Below are positions 51,856-60,971 of a stretch of DNA of 64,000 nucleotides, in pieces. Position 1 is the first letter of the stretch, and each line of letters starts with the position of its first letter. This DNA comes from Marinilabiliales bacterium (GTDB taxonomy: Bacteria; Bacteroidota; Bacteroidia; Bacteroidales; PUMT01). The translations under genes were made by a program, and so were the position numbers. Where the stretch lies: contig REEN01000072.1 in assembly GCA_007695015.1 (NCBI GenBank), forward strand, positions 1-64,000, written 5' to 3'. Under the pieces are notes generated by a model. That model ran no database searches and was not told where the DNA came from. It saw nothing but the letters and a program-made list of their open reading frames with translations.

Positions 51856-53772
51856 TCACTGAACGTTCATCATGAGTTTGTTGATTGCTTCAATATTCAC
51901 CGGGTTGCATACGTCTTTTGATTCTACGGTGTAAAGATAGTCAATTCTCTCACTGTATTTTTCGGTTATCTTACCTCTTACTATCTTCAGGGTACTGTTC
52001 AGTAACTGGTTGCTCTCGGTGAACGCCTCATCCAGAACCCCTATTGAGGCGGGAAGCCATCTCTGCGGAAACATTTTTTCATATTTTCTCCCAATCCTGT
52101 ATTCGTTCAGCTCCAGTTCCAGCAATTTCAGCATGGCGATCTGCCCTTCCTTTGATTCAGGCTTGAGGTTCTTCTGACCGAGCCACCTCTTCAGAGCTTC
52201 CCTGTTTGGTACAATAAGAGCCACAGTGTAGGGGTTCTGGTTGTTGTATAGCATGCACTGGTCAATGAACTGTGATTGTCCTGCAAATGCTTCTTCAATA
52301 CCTTCCGGACTGTATTTTTCGCCGTCATCGGATATTAGGAGGCTCTTGAAGCGGCCAAGCACATACAGAAAGCCGTCTTCATCCATGTACCCCATATCAC
52401 CGGTGTAGAGCCATCCGTCAACTATTGTTGAAGCGGTTGCTTCCTCATTTTGCCAGTAGCCCTTCATCACGTTTTCACCTTTAATGACTATTTCACCCTT
52501 TTCGCCGGTCGGCAGCTCGTTCTTTTCATCGTCACAAATCTTTAATTCCATATCGGTTACAAGGTAACCTGATGATCCGAGCTTGTGCTTTTTTTCTGAG
52601 TTGGATGATATTATGGGCGAAGCTTCTGTCAGTCCGTAACCCTGAAACATAGGCATCCCCAGTGCATAGAAAAACCTTTGAAGCTCAATGTCAAGCAAAG
52701 CTCCGCCTCCAATGAAGAACTTGAGTCTGCCCCCGAAATTCTCGCGGACCTTCGAAAAAAGTATTTTGTCGAACAGTGATACAAGAGGTCTGAGCAGGAA
52801 CCTGATCCCTTTGCCCTTGTCCCAGCCTGTACCGTTGTATTTATAGGCAATGCTGAGCCCCCAGTCAAAAAGCCTTTTAGCCACTTTCCCTTTTTGCCTG
52901 ACCCCGCTTTCGATGTTTTTCCTGAAATTCTTGGCCAGTGCGGGGACACTAAGCAAGAACACGGGCCTTATCTCCCTGATATTCTGCGGTATGTTCTTGA
53001 GTGTCTCCATAGGTGTTTTGCCCACCTGGATTGATGCCATACTGGCACCGGCTGATATCAAAGTATATATCCCTGCAGTATGGGCAAATGCATGATCCCA
53101 GGGCAGTATGAGCAGCGTGGTGTACCATTCCGGAACTTCCATCAGGCTTCTTGCCTGTTCTACATTCGCTGTATAGTTGCGGTGTGAAAGGATGATCCCT
53201 TTGGGGTCGGCAGTGGTGCCGGAGGTATAGCATATATTTGCATAATCATAACTTTTTATTGACTTCCAGCGCTCCTCGAATTTCCCGGGCTCATTTTCAA
53301 GAACATTTTTCCCGGCCTCCCTGATATCAGAATACAGAATGTCTTTATCGTCCATCTTATCAGGCTTATCCAGCAGCACTATTTTTTCAAGTACGGCAAG
53401 CTCTCTTTTGAGATCCTGCAACTTGTGGGCCTGGCCGCCAGAAACTATAATCATTCGTGCGCCTGAATGTTCGAGCCGGAACTTTATTTCAGAAGCATCA
53501 CCAAGTTTCACTGATAGTGGAATGTTGACTGCACCAGCGTAGAGCACTGCAAGCTCTGAAATAACCCAGTCATTGCGGCCTTCTGAAAGCAGGGCAATGC
53601 GATCGCCCTTATTGATCCCCATACTTATAAGCCCTGCAGAGAACTCGGCAACAGCCTGCCGTATATCCCGGTAGGAAGTGCTTTCATATTTATCACCATA
53701 TTTTTCAAGCATAAGCGGATTATCTCCGTACTTGTTGACACTGTTTTCAAACAGTTCAATTATTGTCTGCAT
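51856..53772 (-). CDS. Long-chain acyl-CoA synthetase (AMP-forming)
   Basis: The 638-residue protein is an ANL-superfamily adenylating enzyme that activates fatty acids to acyl-CoA. Key motifs are Y-T-S-G-T-T-A-D-P-K-G-I (P-loop, near 180), G-Y-G-L-T-E-A-S-P (near 385), D-G-W-L-Y-T-G-D-M-G-Y (near 445) and G-R-F-K-S-L-L-I (hinge region). The length fits FadD15-like members. The usual conserved C-terminal catalytic lysine should lie in the last 40 residues, but I cannot place it with certainty. It is a single gene between the PASTA group and nadE; no obvious operon partner. Confidence 0.92.
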   Translation of the reverse strand: MQTIIELFENSVNKYGDNPLMLEKYGDKYESTSYRDIRQAVAEFSAGLISMGINKGDRIALLSEGRNDWVISELAVLYAGAVNIPLSVKLGDASEIKFRLEHSGARMIIVSGGQAHKLQDLKRELAVLEKIVLLDKPDKMDDKDILYSDIREAGKNVLENEPGKFEERWKSIKSYDYANICYTSGTTADPKGIILSHRNYTANVEQARSLMEVPEWYTTLLILPWDHAFAHTAGIYTLISAGASMASIQVGKTPMETLKNIPQNIREIRPVFLLSVPALAKNFRKNIESGVRQKGKVAKRLFDWGLSIAYKYNGTGWDKGKGIRFLLRPLVSLFDKILFSKVRENFGGRLKFFIGGGALLDIELQRFFYALGMPMFQGYGLTEASPIISSNSEKKHKLGSSGYLVTDMELKICDDEKNELPTGEKGEIVIKGENVMKGYWQNEEATASTIVDGWLYTGDMGYMDEDGFLYVLGRFKSLLISDDGEKYSPEGIEEAFAGQSQFIDQCMLYNNQNPYTVALIVPNREALKRWLGQKNLKPESKEGQIAMLKLLELELNEYRIGRKYEKMFPQRWLPASIGVLDEAFTESNQLLNSTLKIVRGKITEKYSERIDYLYTVESKDVCNPVNIEAINKLMMNVQ

Positions 53773-53808
53773 AATTTTGGAGTCTATTTCTGTTTGGTTT
53801 GTTGAGAA

Positions 53809-55464
53809 TTATATTTTTGCCACTATTGGCATCCTGCGGCCGTTGCCGAATGCCTTGCTGCTCACCCTCAAAACGGGTGGTGACTGGTATCGTTTGTACT
53901 CTGACATATTAACCATTCGCACAACCTTTTCAACCAGCTCTTTGTCAAACCCTTCACTTGCTATCCGGCCGGCATTCTTTTGTTGTTCGATATACCTGAA
54001 CAGTATTTCGTCAAGAACTTCATAGGAGGGAAGGGTGTCGGTATCTTTCTGATCCGGCCTGAGCTCGGCTGAAGGGGCTTTTTTAATAACCCTTTCGGGG
54101 ATGATTTCCTCATTTCTGTTGATATATGCAGCCAGTTCCCGGACCCGGGTTTTGTAAACGTCACCCAGTACGGAAAGCGCCCCGTTCATGTCGCCGTAAA
54201 GGGTGGTATAGCCTACGGATGCCTCACTTTTGTTTGATGTGTTCAGCATCAGGAAGCCGAGCTTGTTGGATATTGCCATAAGCAGGGTCCCTCTTATCCT
54301 GGCCTGGATATTTTCTTCGGTAACATCTTCGGAAAGATCGCCGAACAATGGCTCAAGGGACTTGCTGTACATTTTGGCAAGCGGTTCAATGTCAATTTCA
54401 CTGTATGAAATACTGATATTATCAGCCAGTTTTCTGGCATCTTCCCATGATTCGGACGCAGTGTATTGTGAAGGCATAAAAACGGCATGAACATTTTCAT
54501 AACCTAGTGCTTCGGCTGTAAGCACCGCTGTAACAGCCGAGTCTAGTCCCCCCGACAGACCTATCAGGGCTTGTGAATTTCCTGTTTTATTGAAATAATC
54601 CCTTATTCCCAGTACCAGTGCACGGAACAGCATCTCCATGATCCCGGTCTGTTTATGATCTGTCACATGCGGGGGAGTGTTCCTGACTTCATCCAGGTCA
54701 TAGATCTGAAAGTCCTCCTCAAACCAGGATACCCTGTCAAACAGTTCACCATTCTGGTTCACTACAAGAGAGCCACCCTCAAATATCAGGTCAGTGTTGG
54801 CACCTACCTGGTTTACCATGAACAGGGGCAGGCTATATTTTTTTGATGTTTTGGTAAATATCTCCTTTTTATCCCTGATCTTCGTCCACGCAAATGGAGA
54901 TGCTGAGATATTGACTATAAAATCCGGTTTCTGGCCTATCAGTTTCTCCATTGGCTGCACCTTGTACAACCTTGTATTCTTCTGGCCGTTATCAAAGCTC
55001 TGGTCATACCACAGATCCTCACATATGGTAATGGCTATCCTGCTTCCCTTGTATTCGACAATATTGAATTTGTCGTTGGGCTCGAAATACCGGTATTCAT
55101 CAAATACATCATAATCGGGGAGGAGGGTCTTATGGTGAATGCTTTTGATTTTTCCCTCATAAAGAAAAAAGGCTGAATTGTAAAGTCTTTTTCCTTCCCG
55201 GCCGGGATTATGTGAAGGCGAGCCGACAATTACCGCAATGTCGGTGCATATTCTGGCGATCCTTCCAACAGCATCCTGGCACCTGTCCACAAAGTCAAGG
55301 TAATCAAGCATGTCGTGAGGGGGATACCCGCAAACGGTCATTTCCGGGAATATTACAAGATCAGCATGGAATTGCTGTGCCTTTTTTATGCAGAAGACGA
55401 TCCTTGTCAGGTTTTCATTTATGTTCCCTACGTGAGGGTTTATCTGTGCCAGGGCGATCTTCAT
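53809..55464 (-). CDS. nadE: Glutamine-dependent NAD+ synthetase
   Basis: The 551-residue two-domain enzyme amidates NaAD to NAD. The N-terminal nitrilase-like glutaminase has the triad: Glu in V-I-F-P-E-M-T (near 43), Lys in H-H-K-T-L-L-P (near 112) and Cys in I-T-I-C-E-D-L (near 147). The C-terminal synthetase domain has the P-loop L-S-G-G-L-D-S-A-V (near 298) and E-A-S-V-G-Y-T-T-L-Y-G-D-M (near 411). The start ATG at 55464 is followed by K-I-A-L-A-Q-I-N-P, typical. In Flavobacterium nadE is next to gldB, and here gldB is also close, on the other strand. Together with nadA this window holds two steps of NAD synthesis. Confidence 0.95.
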   Translation of the reverse strand: MKIALAQINPHVGNINENLTRIVFCIKKAQQFHADLVIFPEMTVCGYPPHDMLDYLDFVDRCQDAVGRIARICTDIAVIVGSPSHNPGREGKRLYNSAFFLYEGKIKSIHHKTLLPDYDVFDEYRYFEPNDKFNIVEYKGSRIAITICEDLWYDQSFDNGQKNTRLYKVQPMEKLIGQKPDFIVNISASPFAWTKIRDKKEIFTKTSKKYSLPLFMVNQVGANTDLIFEGGSLVVNQNGELFDRVSWFEEDFQIYDLDEVRNTPPHVTDHKQTGIMEMLFRALVLGIRDYFNKTGNSQALIGLSGGLDSAVTAVLTAEALGYENVHAVFMPSQYTASESWEDARKLADNISISYSEIDIEPLAKMYSKSLEPLFGDLSEDVTEENIQARIRGTLLMAISNKLGFLMLNTSNKSEASVGYTTLYGDMNGALSVLGDVYKTRVRELAAYINRNEEIIPERVIKKAPSAELRPDQKDTDTLPSYEVLDEILFRYIEQQKNAGRIASEGFDKELVEKVVRMVNMSEYKRYQSPPVLRVSSKAFGNGRRMPIVAKI

Positions 55465-55506
55465 TTCTTTGTATATTTTATTGTCCTGATATTTTTAACG
55501 TCAAAT

Positions 55507-56160
55507 TCAGAAAAGCAATCCGATCCTCAGTGAAACCGAGTTCAGGAGGGCCTTATACTGGTCGTCCGAGGCGATATCAATAAACCTGTGCCGGTATTCA
55601 AACCCGGCGACTACAGCCGACTCACCACCCAGTGAATAGTGTATTCCGGCAGCGAAATGATATGAGAAGTTGAACATGTTGATCCCATCGGCAAAACTTT
55701 CATTATTGATGCCTGATGCGGCAATATCTGCCCTGGACCTGACATTGAAGTGCCCGCCCATACCGATCCTGGCAAATATCGTGGTATAGCCTATCTCCCT
55801 TGTTGTAAACTTCAGGCCCAGGGGCAGATTGATGTACTGCAGCTTGTAGATTACCTCACTGCCGGGGGGGATGGTGTCGGTTGAACCCTCAAAGTGGAAG
55901 GCCAGAGGTTCGTCAAATTTCAATTTTCCTCCTGTGCTGTTGATTGAGAGGCCTGTTGAGAAAGCATAATTACTGCTGAAGAAGTTATCCATCTCAAACC
56001 CGGTATCAAAGCCTCCCCTTATACCTGCAAATTCGGCATTACGCGTTTCGGGGGCAAGCCATGCAATCTGGGGATCGGCAAAGATTGAAAAACGAACTCC
56101 CTGTGCCGTTGAGGTTAATACAATGCAGAGAAGGATTAATGTAATGACGAAGCCTCTCAT
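55507..56160 (-). CDS. Small outer-membrane beta-barrel protein (PorT-like)
   Basis: The 217-residue protein has a signal peptide (about 1-19, cut near S-T-A-Q) and then about eight amphipathic strands, Gly- and aromatic-rich, ending S-V-S-L-R-I-G-L-L-F. This is the OMP_b-brl_2/PorT-like eight-strand barrel. PorT itself works in type IX secretion, and its homologs often sit near gliding/T9SS genes; the closeness to gldB and nadE supports a link but does not prove it. It precedes nadE by 42 bases on the same strand, so it is probably co-transcribed. Confidence 0.78.
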   Translation of the reverse strand: MRGFVITLILLCIVLTSTAQGVRFSIFADPQIAWLAPETRNAEFAGIRGGFDTGFEMDNFFSSNYAFSTGLSINSTGGKLKFDEPLAFHFEGSTDTIPPGSEVIYKLQYINLPLGLKFTTREIGYTTIFARIGMGGHFNVRSRADIAASGINNESFADGINMFNFSYHFAAGIHYSLGGESAVVAGFEYRHRFIDIASDDQYKALLNSVSLRIGLLF

Positions 56161-56355
56161 ATGGTTTAATTTTAATGTTTATCGGACTTATACCCTGAAC
56201 AGTTGATGCCAAATAGAAACCAAAATTTTATCTTTACAGTCTGATCAGTATTTATTATTTTATAGCAGGTACCAGACAAAATTAACCAAAAAAATCGTTT
56301 GGTAAGCCATAATATTTTATAAACGGCGGGATCGCCAAAATCTGTAAGCAGAATA

Positions 56356-57411
56356 ATGCATACGACAGGAGGCATACATAAATCCAACAGGGGGGCACGC
56401 AGCCTGTGCTTTTTTATTGTTTTCCAGGTGCTTGTAACATCAGGTTTTCTGATGGCATGTTCAGACAGGGTGCCGGCACCCGATATAAGCGGTATTGAGG
56501 CAGGGATTGGAATAATGCGCTTCGATAATGACCTGTTTGAATTGGACATTGACAGCATTCCACAGCAGATTGCTGTTTTAGAAGACAGGTACGGAGATTT
56601 TTTCGATATTTACTTCAATCTTATTATCCGTATAGGCAATCCAGCATCACCTGCTTTCCCCGGACATCTCAGGAGGTTCCTCACAGATTTTGACATTTAC
56701 CGGGTCAAAACAGGGGTTGATGAGGTATTTCCGGATCTCGCGTGGCTTGAAGATGAGCTTGAACTGGCTTTCAGTTACTTCATGTACTATTTCCCCGGCT
56801 ACCGGGTTCCCGATATATACACCTACATTTCGGGATTCAACCAGTCCGTTATTACCTCTGAAGGAATCATAGGCATAGGCCTGGACAAATATCTCGGATC
56901 CGGTCATGTTTTTTACTCACAGTTGCAGCTGCCGTTGTATCAGAGGCAGGTCATGCACCCCGGAAAGATCGCATCGGATTGTATGATGGCATGGGCGATG
57001 ATGGAATTTGAGTTTGATGAAAGTGAGGATAACCTGCTCAGCCATATTATTCATCACGGGAAGATGCTTTACTTTCTTGATGCTGTTCTTCCCGGTCAGC
57101 ATGATACACTGAAAACAGGTTTTACCGAACAGCAGCTTCAGTGGTGCAGGAGGAATGAAGATCTCATGTGGACCTACCTGGTTGAAAACAAATTACTCTT
57201 CTCTACCGATGTGAGGACAATCAGCCGGTTTGTCAATCCTGCTCCCTTTACAAGGGAGTTTACAAGTGAATCTCCCGGCCGGGCAGCTCTCTGGCTTGGC
57301 TGGCAGATCGTTTCCTCCTACATGAGCCGCAACCGGGATGTAACACTTTCAGAGCTGATGGAAGATACCGATTACCAGAGAATACTAAACCAGGCAAGGT
57401 ACCGGCCTTAA
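56356..57411 (+). CDS. gldB: GldB-family gliding motility/T9SS lipoprotein
   Basis: The 351-residue lipoprotein has a long N-region and a lipobox F-L-M-A-C (Cys near 35). The body fits GldB: I-M-R-F-D-N-D-L-F near 50, Y-F-N-L-I-I-R-I-G, P-D-I-Y-T-Y-I-S-G-F-N-Q near 155, G-I-G-L-D-K-Y-L-G near 172, and L-L-S-H-I-I-H-H-G-K-M-L-Y-F near 225. The R-A-A-L-W-L-G-W-Q segment near the C-terminus is also typical. In Flavobacterium johnsoniae GldB is needed for gliding and is followed by gldC. Here no gldC follows, and the gene runs into fhs. It is divergent from the beta-barrel and nadE genes. Confidence 0.85.
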   Translation: MHTTGGIHKSNRGARSLCFFIVFQVLVTSGFLMACSDRVPAPDISGIEAGIGIMRFDNDLFELDIDSIPQQIAVLEDRYGDFFDIYFNLIIRIGNPASPAFPGHLRRFLTDFDIYRVKTGVDEVFPDLAWLEDELELAFSYFMYYFPGYRVPDIYTYISGFNQSVITSEGIIGIGLDKYLGSGHVFYSQLQLPLYQRQVMHPGKIASDCMMAWAMMEFEFDESEDNLLSHIIHHGKMLYFLDAVLPGQHDTLKTGFTEQQLQWCRRNEDLMWTYLVENKLLFSTDVRTISRFVNPAPFTREFTSESPGRAALWLGWQIVSSYMSRNRDVTLSELMEDTDYQRILNQARYRP

Positions 57412-57466
57412 AGGCTTACCGTGATGATCGCCCGGTGTTACCGGTATTAACAAAAAAACAGTCATT

Positions 57467-59137
57467 ATGAGGTCAGATATTGAAATAGCCCGAAGCATCA
57501 GTATGAAGCACATTTCTGAGATTGCTGCCGGAATGGGCATTGATGAAAATGATCTTGAGCTTTATGGAAAGTACAAGGCCAAGATACCACTTAAATATAT
57601 CGACAGGGAAAAGGTTGATAAAAGTACCCTGATCCTGGTAAGCGCAATATCGCCCACTCCTGCCGGTGAAGGCAAGACAACAGTTTCGATCGGCCTTTCT
57701 CTGGGCCTCAACAGGATAGGTAAAAAGAGTGCGGTCGTTCTGCGTGAGCCTTCACTTGGACCTGTATTCGGGATCAAGGGCGGCGCAGCCGGCGGAGGAT
57801 ATTCACAGGTTCTGCCGATGGAGGACATAAACCTGCATTTTACCGGCGATTTCAGCGCCATTGAAAAGGCAAACAATCTTCTTGCTGCGCTGATCGATAA
57901 CAATATACAGAGCAAAACACGCAGCATAGGCATTGACCCACGCACTGTCCTCTGGAAAAGGGTAATGGATATGAATGACCGGTCGCTGCGTAATGTTATT
58001 GTAGGCCTTGGGGGCACTATGAGCGGTGTACCCCGTGAGGGAGGATTTAATATAACCGCTGCCTCAGAGATCATGGCGGCCCTCTGCCTGGCCGATGACC
58101 TGCAGGATCTGAAGAGAAAGATGGGAAACATCTTCATCGGGTTAACCCACGACAAAAAGCCCGTCTATGCCCGTGACCTGAAGGCTCACGGCGCCATGAC
58201 AGCCCTGCTTAAGGATGCCATTATGCCGAATCTTGTCCAGACCACCGGGCACACACCTGCCATAATCCATGGTGGACCGTTTGCAAACATAGCACAGGGC
58301 ACCAATTCAGTCATTGCTACAAGAATGGGCTTGTCGTTATCTGATTACGTGGTTACAGAGGCCGGTTTCGGGTTCGATCTGGGTGCGGAGAAGTTTTTTG
58401 ACATCAAATGCGGTTATTCGGGGCTCTCACCAAGAGCCGTTGTCCTTGTAGCCACAGTCAGGGCCCTCAGGTATCACGGCGGAGCTGATATCAAGAATAT
58501 CAGTGAGCCTGATCCGGGTGCAGTGGAAAAGGGATTGTCAAATCTGACAAAGCATGTTGAGAATATAGCCCAGTTTGGCATATGCGCCGTTGTTGCAATA
58601 AACCGGTTTGCAACAGATACAGATGAGGAGATAGGTATGATAAATGGGCATTGTCAGAAGATTGGTATAGAAGCAGTTGAGGCTGATGTCTGGGCTAAAG
58701 GCGGCAAAGGTGCTGAAGAACTTGCCAAAGTGGTTAGCAGCGTTGCCGATAACTGCAGGAACAGGTTCAAGCCGATGTATGACTGGAACTGGGACATTCC
58801 CCGTAAGGTTGAAACGGTGGCCAGGAAGATTTACGGTGCCAATGCAGTTGATTTTACCAGGAAGGCAAGGGCTGATCTTGACAAGATAGAGAAGCTGGGG
58901 CTTGACAAGCTTCCGGTTTGTATAGCAAAGACACAGAAATCATTGTCCGACAACCCCGAGCTTCTCGGCAGGCCCAAAGATTTTGTGGTAACTGTTCGCG
59001 AGATCGAGATTGCTGCCGGAGCCGGTTTCGTGATTCCTATAACGGGCGATATTATGAGGATGCCCGGCCTTCCTGCAGTGCCTGCTGCAGAGGGGATGGA
59101 TATTGATGAACAGGGCAATATTACCGGACTTGTCTGA
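57467..59137 (+). CDS. fhs: Formate--tetrahydrofolate ligase
   Basis: The 556-residue enzyme makes 10-formyl-THF from formate, THF and ATP, feeding purine and one-carbon metabolism. Seen are the P-loop P-T-P-A-G-E-G-K-T-T (about 63-72), V-L-R-E-P-S-L-G-P-V-F-G-I-K-G-G-A-A-G-G-G (a hallmark, near 97-117), N-L-H-F-T-G-D-F, H-G-G-P-F-A-N-I-A-Q-G (near 265) and V-T-E-A-G-F-G-F-D-L-G. All family motifs are intact. It follows gldB by 55 bases. A terminator-like hairpin lies downstream. Confidence 0.97.
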   Translation: MRSDIEIARSISMKHISEIAAGMGIDENDLELYGKYKAKIPLKYIDREKVDKSTLILVSAISPTPAGEGKTTVSIGLSLGLNRIGKKSAVVLREPSLGPVFGIKGGAAGGGYSQVLPMEDINLHFTGDFSAIEKANNLLAALIDNNIQSKTRSIGIDPRTVLWKRVMDMNDRSLRNVIVGLGGTMSGVPREGGFNITAASEIMAALCLADDLQDLKRKMGNIFIGLTHDKKPVYARDLKAHGAMTALLKDAIMPNLVQTTGHTPAIIHGGPFANIAQGTNSVIATRMGLSLSDYVVTEAGFGFDLGAEKFFDIKCGYSGLSPRAVVLVATVRALRYHGGADIKNISEPDPGAVEKGLSNLTKHVENIAQFGICAVVAINRFATDTDEEIGMINGHCQKIGIEAVEADVWAKGGKGAEELAKVVSSVADNCRNRFKPMYDWNWDIPRKVETVARKIYGANAVDFTRKARADLDKIEKLGLDKLPVCIAKTQKSLSDNPELLGRPKDFVVTVREIEIAAGAGFVIPITGDIMRMPGLPAVPAAEGMDIDEQGNITGLV

Positions 59138-59252
59138 TCAGGTGGGATAAGCTCTCCGGCAATTAATATATGTAGTCCTGGCGGTGGTCAATGTGAACCC
59201 GAGGCTGATCAGACATGGTCCGGCAGACTTTCAGGTATAATCCTTTCCCAAT

Positions 59253-59285
59253 AACAAAGGCTACCCGGTCAGGGCAGCCTTTGTT
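59253..59285. terminator. Hairpin between fhs and the ferredoxin gene
   Basis: A 10-base stem, AACAAAGGCT (59253-59262) with AGCCTTTGTT (59276-59285), separates two convergent genes. T-runs are short, but the position suits a shared terminator. Confidence 0.6.
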
Positions 59286-59303
59286 TATGCTGCAATATCA
59301 CTT

Positions 59304-59471
59304 TTATTCCGGATGGATTGCCTCAACAGGGCACACATCGACACATGCACCGCAATCGGTACATGCTTCAGGATCTATAACATAGATATCTCCTTCTGAT
59401 ATTGCTTCCACGGGACATTCGTCAATGCAGCTCCCGCATGCGGTACAATCATCATTTATTACGTAAGCCAT
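59304..59471 (-). CDS. 2[4Fe-4S] ferredoxin, 55 residues
   Basis: The small soluble protein is a classic bacterial dicluster ferredoxin. Two C-x-x-C-x-x-x-x-x-x-C-P-like motifs are present: C-T-A-C-G-S-C-I-D-E-C-P (residues 9-20) and C-T-D-C-G-A-C-V-D-V-C-P (37-48), so eight cysteines can hold two clusters. It transfers electrons at low potential, as in anaerobic metabolism (for example with pyruvate:ferredoxin oxidoreductase or hydrogenases). It starts with M-A-Y-V-I, as in clostridial-type ferredoxins. It is a single gene, convergent with fhs; a tandem repeat lies upstream. Confidence 0.95.
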   Translation of the reverse strand: MAYVINDDCTACGSCIDECPVEAISEGDIYVIDPEACTDCGACVDVCPVEAIHPE

Positions 59472-59551
59472 CTCTTGGTTGATTTTAGGTTAACGATTAT
59501 GATCAGACAGATTTGAAATTTCAAGTAAAATTAATACAATGATTTTACTAA

Positions 59552-59727
59552 AAAACTGCATAATGTCATTTTTTGACAAAAACTGCCGGTGAAAGCTGGT
59601 TGCCCGAAAGGAAAACGTGCTGAAAACTGTATAATGTAATTTTTTGGCAGGAATTGCCGGTGGAAGCAGGTTGCCCCAAAGGGCAACGGGATAGAAAACT
59701 GTAAGATGTCATTTTTTTGCAGTAGTT
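59552..59727. repeat. Tandem repeat, unit about 71 bp, about 2.4 copies
   Basis: Units start at 59552, 59623 and 59695 (spacing 71 and 72), each beginning AAAACTG and then close to TAATGTAATTTTTT. Each full unit includes GGTTGCCC, and the second holds a GTTGCCC/GGGCAAC hairpin. It lies between the ferredoxin start and the end of the M20 gene. It is noncoding as far as I can see. Confidence 0.7.
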
Positions 59728-59740
59728 GTCCCCTGCCTGC

Positions 59741-60919
59741 TTATTGAAGCAGGAAAGATAGTGCCAGCCAGGCAGGCAGGCCGGTCCCCTCCAGCATTAT
59801 CTGTTCGTCAATGTCGAACTCAGGCGAATGGAGAAGCCTGTCAGGCATTCCGGTTCCCAGCCTGTAGAATACTGCAGGGTATTCTCTCGCAAACCATGCA
59901 AAATCCTCGGTTGTCATTCTGATCTGAAGATCCTTTACCTTCCTGCTGCCAAGGTACTCTTTCATGTAACTGCCCATAAGGGATGTCATCCCGGGATCAT
60001 TGTAAAGAACCGGGTATCCCTTTCTTATTTCCACACTGCATGACGCACCCAGGCTGGTGGCGATATTAACGGCTATCCTGTTGATGATCTCGTGTGCCTC
60101 TGCCCTCCATTCCTCATCCATTGTGCGAAAGGTTCCTTCAATTATAACTTCTCCTGGTATTACGTTTGTGGCGCCGTTGGCAATGAACTTGCCAAAACTC
60201 AGTACAGTTGGGATATGCGGCGGTGCAAACCTGCTTGACACCTGTTGCAGTGCAACAACCACATGTGACATAGCCGCAACCGTATCGACGGTCTTATCAG
60301 GAGTTGCACCGTGCCCGCCCTTACCTGAAACTGTAATATATATCTCATCGCCCGATGCCATATAAACTCCCGGGCGGATTCCTGTTTCTCCTGCGCCCAG
60401 TTCGGGCAGCACGTGTTGTGCAATCACGACTGATGGTTGATTGTTGCCGAATACCTTTTCTTCCAGCAGCTTCTTTGCACCACCAGGCAGTGTTTCTTCC
60501 CCGGGCTGGAATAACAGGTGAACCGTCCCGGTAAATTCATCTTCAAGTTCCTTTATTATCCTGGCTGCACCGATCAGGCAGGAGGCATGCACATCGTGCC
60601 CGCAAGCATGCATAACACCAGGCACCAGGGATCTCCAGGGCAGGTCATTCTTCTCGGTTACAGGCAGCGCATCCAGTTCTGCCCTCAATGCAATACATTT
60701 GCTGCTCCTGCCTGCTTTGCCTGTTATGGTAGCCAGGAGGCCGGTGCCTGCCACTGTTTTGCAGTCCAACCCGTACTCCTCCAGTCTTTTTTTTACAAAG
60801 GCCGATGTTTCATGCTCCCTGAATGAGAGCTCGGGATGCATATGAATATGCCGGCGGATGGCGATTACTTCATCCAGGTATTGTGCCGACTTTTTTCTGA
60901 TGATTTCTGCCAGTTGCAT
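59741..60919 (-). CDS. M20-family amidohydrolase
   Basis: The 392-residue zinc enzyme resembles N-acyl-L-amino acid amidohydrolases/HipO (M20D). Motifs are R-R-H-I-H-M-H-P-E-L-S-F-R-E-H-E-T (near 21-37), A-C-G-H-D-V-H-A (metal ligands, near 107), L-F-Q-P-G-E-E (catalytic/ligand Glu, near 142), A-Q-H-V-L-P, S-G-K-G-G-H-G-A (dimerisation-domain signature, near 200) and a C-terminal L-H-S-P-E-F. No signal peptide, so it should be cytosolic. Members deacylate N-acylated amino acids such as hippurate. Divergent from the DUF1573 gene. Confidence 0.9.
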   Translation of the reverse strand: MQLAEIIRKKSAQYLDEVIAIRRHIHMHPELSFREHETSAFVKKRLEEYGLDCKTVAGTGLLATITGKAGRSSKCIALRAELDALPVTEKNDLPWRSLVPGVMHACGHDVHASCLIGAARIIKELEDEFTGTVHLLFQPGEETLPGGAKKLLEEKVFGNNQPSVVIAQHVLPELGAGETGIRPGVYMASGDEIYITVSGKGGHGATPDKTVDTVAAMSHVVVALQQVSSRFAPPHIPTVLSFGKFIANGATNVIPGEVIIEGTFRTMDEEWRAEAHEIINRIAVNIATSLGASCSVEIRKGYPVLYNDPGMTSLMGSYMKEYLGSRKVKDLQIRMTTEDFAWFAREYPAVFYRLGTGMPDRLLHSPEFDIDEQIMLEGTGLPAWLALSFLLQ

Positions 60920-60931
60920 GCTCTGATTTTG

Positions 60932-60939
60932 TATTTTTG
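60932..60939 (+). promoter_or_regulatory. Candidate -7 box for the DUF1573-MeaB-SmpB operon
   Basis: TATTTTTG fits TAnnTTTG; a TTG lies 15 bases further upstream (60914-60916), a little short of the usual spacing. It precedes the ATG at 60972 by 32 bases. Confidence 0.45.
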
Positions 60940-60971
60940 CCTGGTAATGCTGTTATAAACATGTAAATATA

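Noticed and set aside
59552-59727. CRISPR-like array
   Set aside because: Units are adjacent with no unique spacers, and no cas gene is present.
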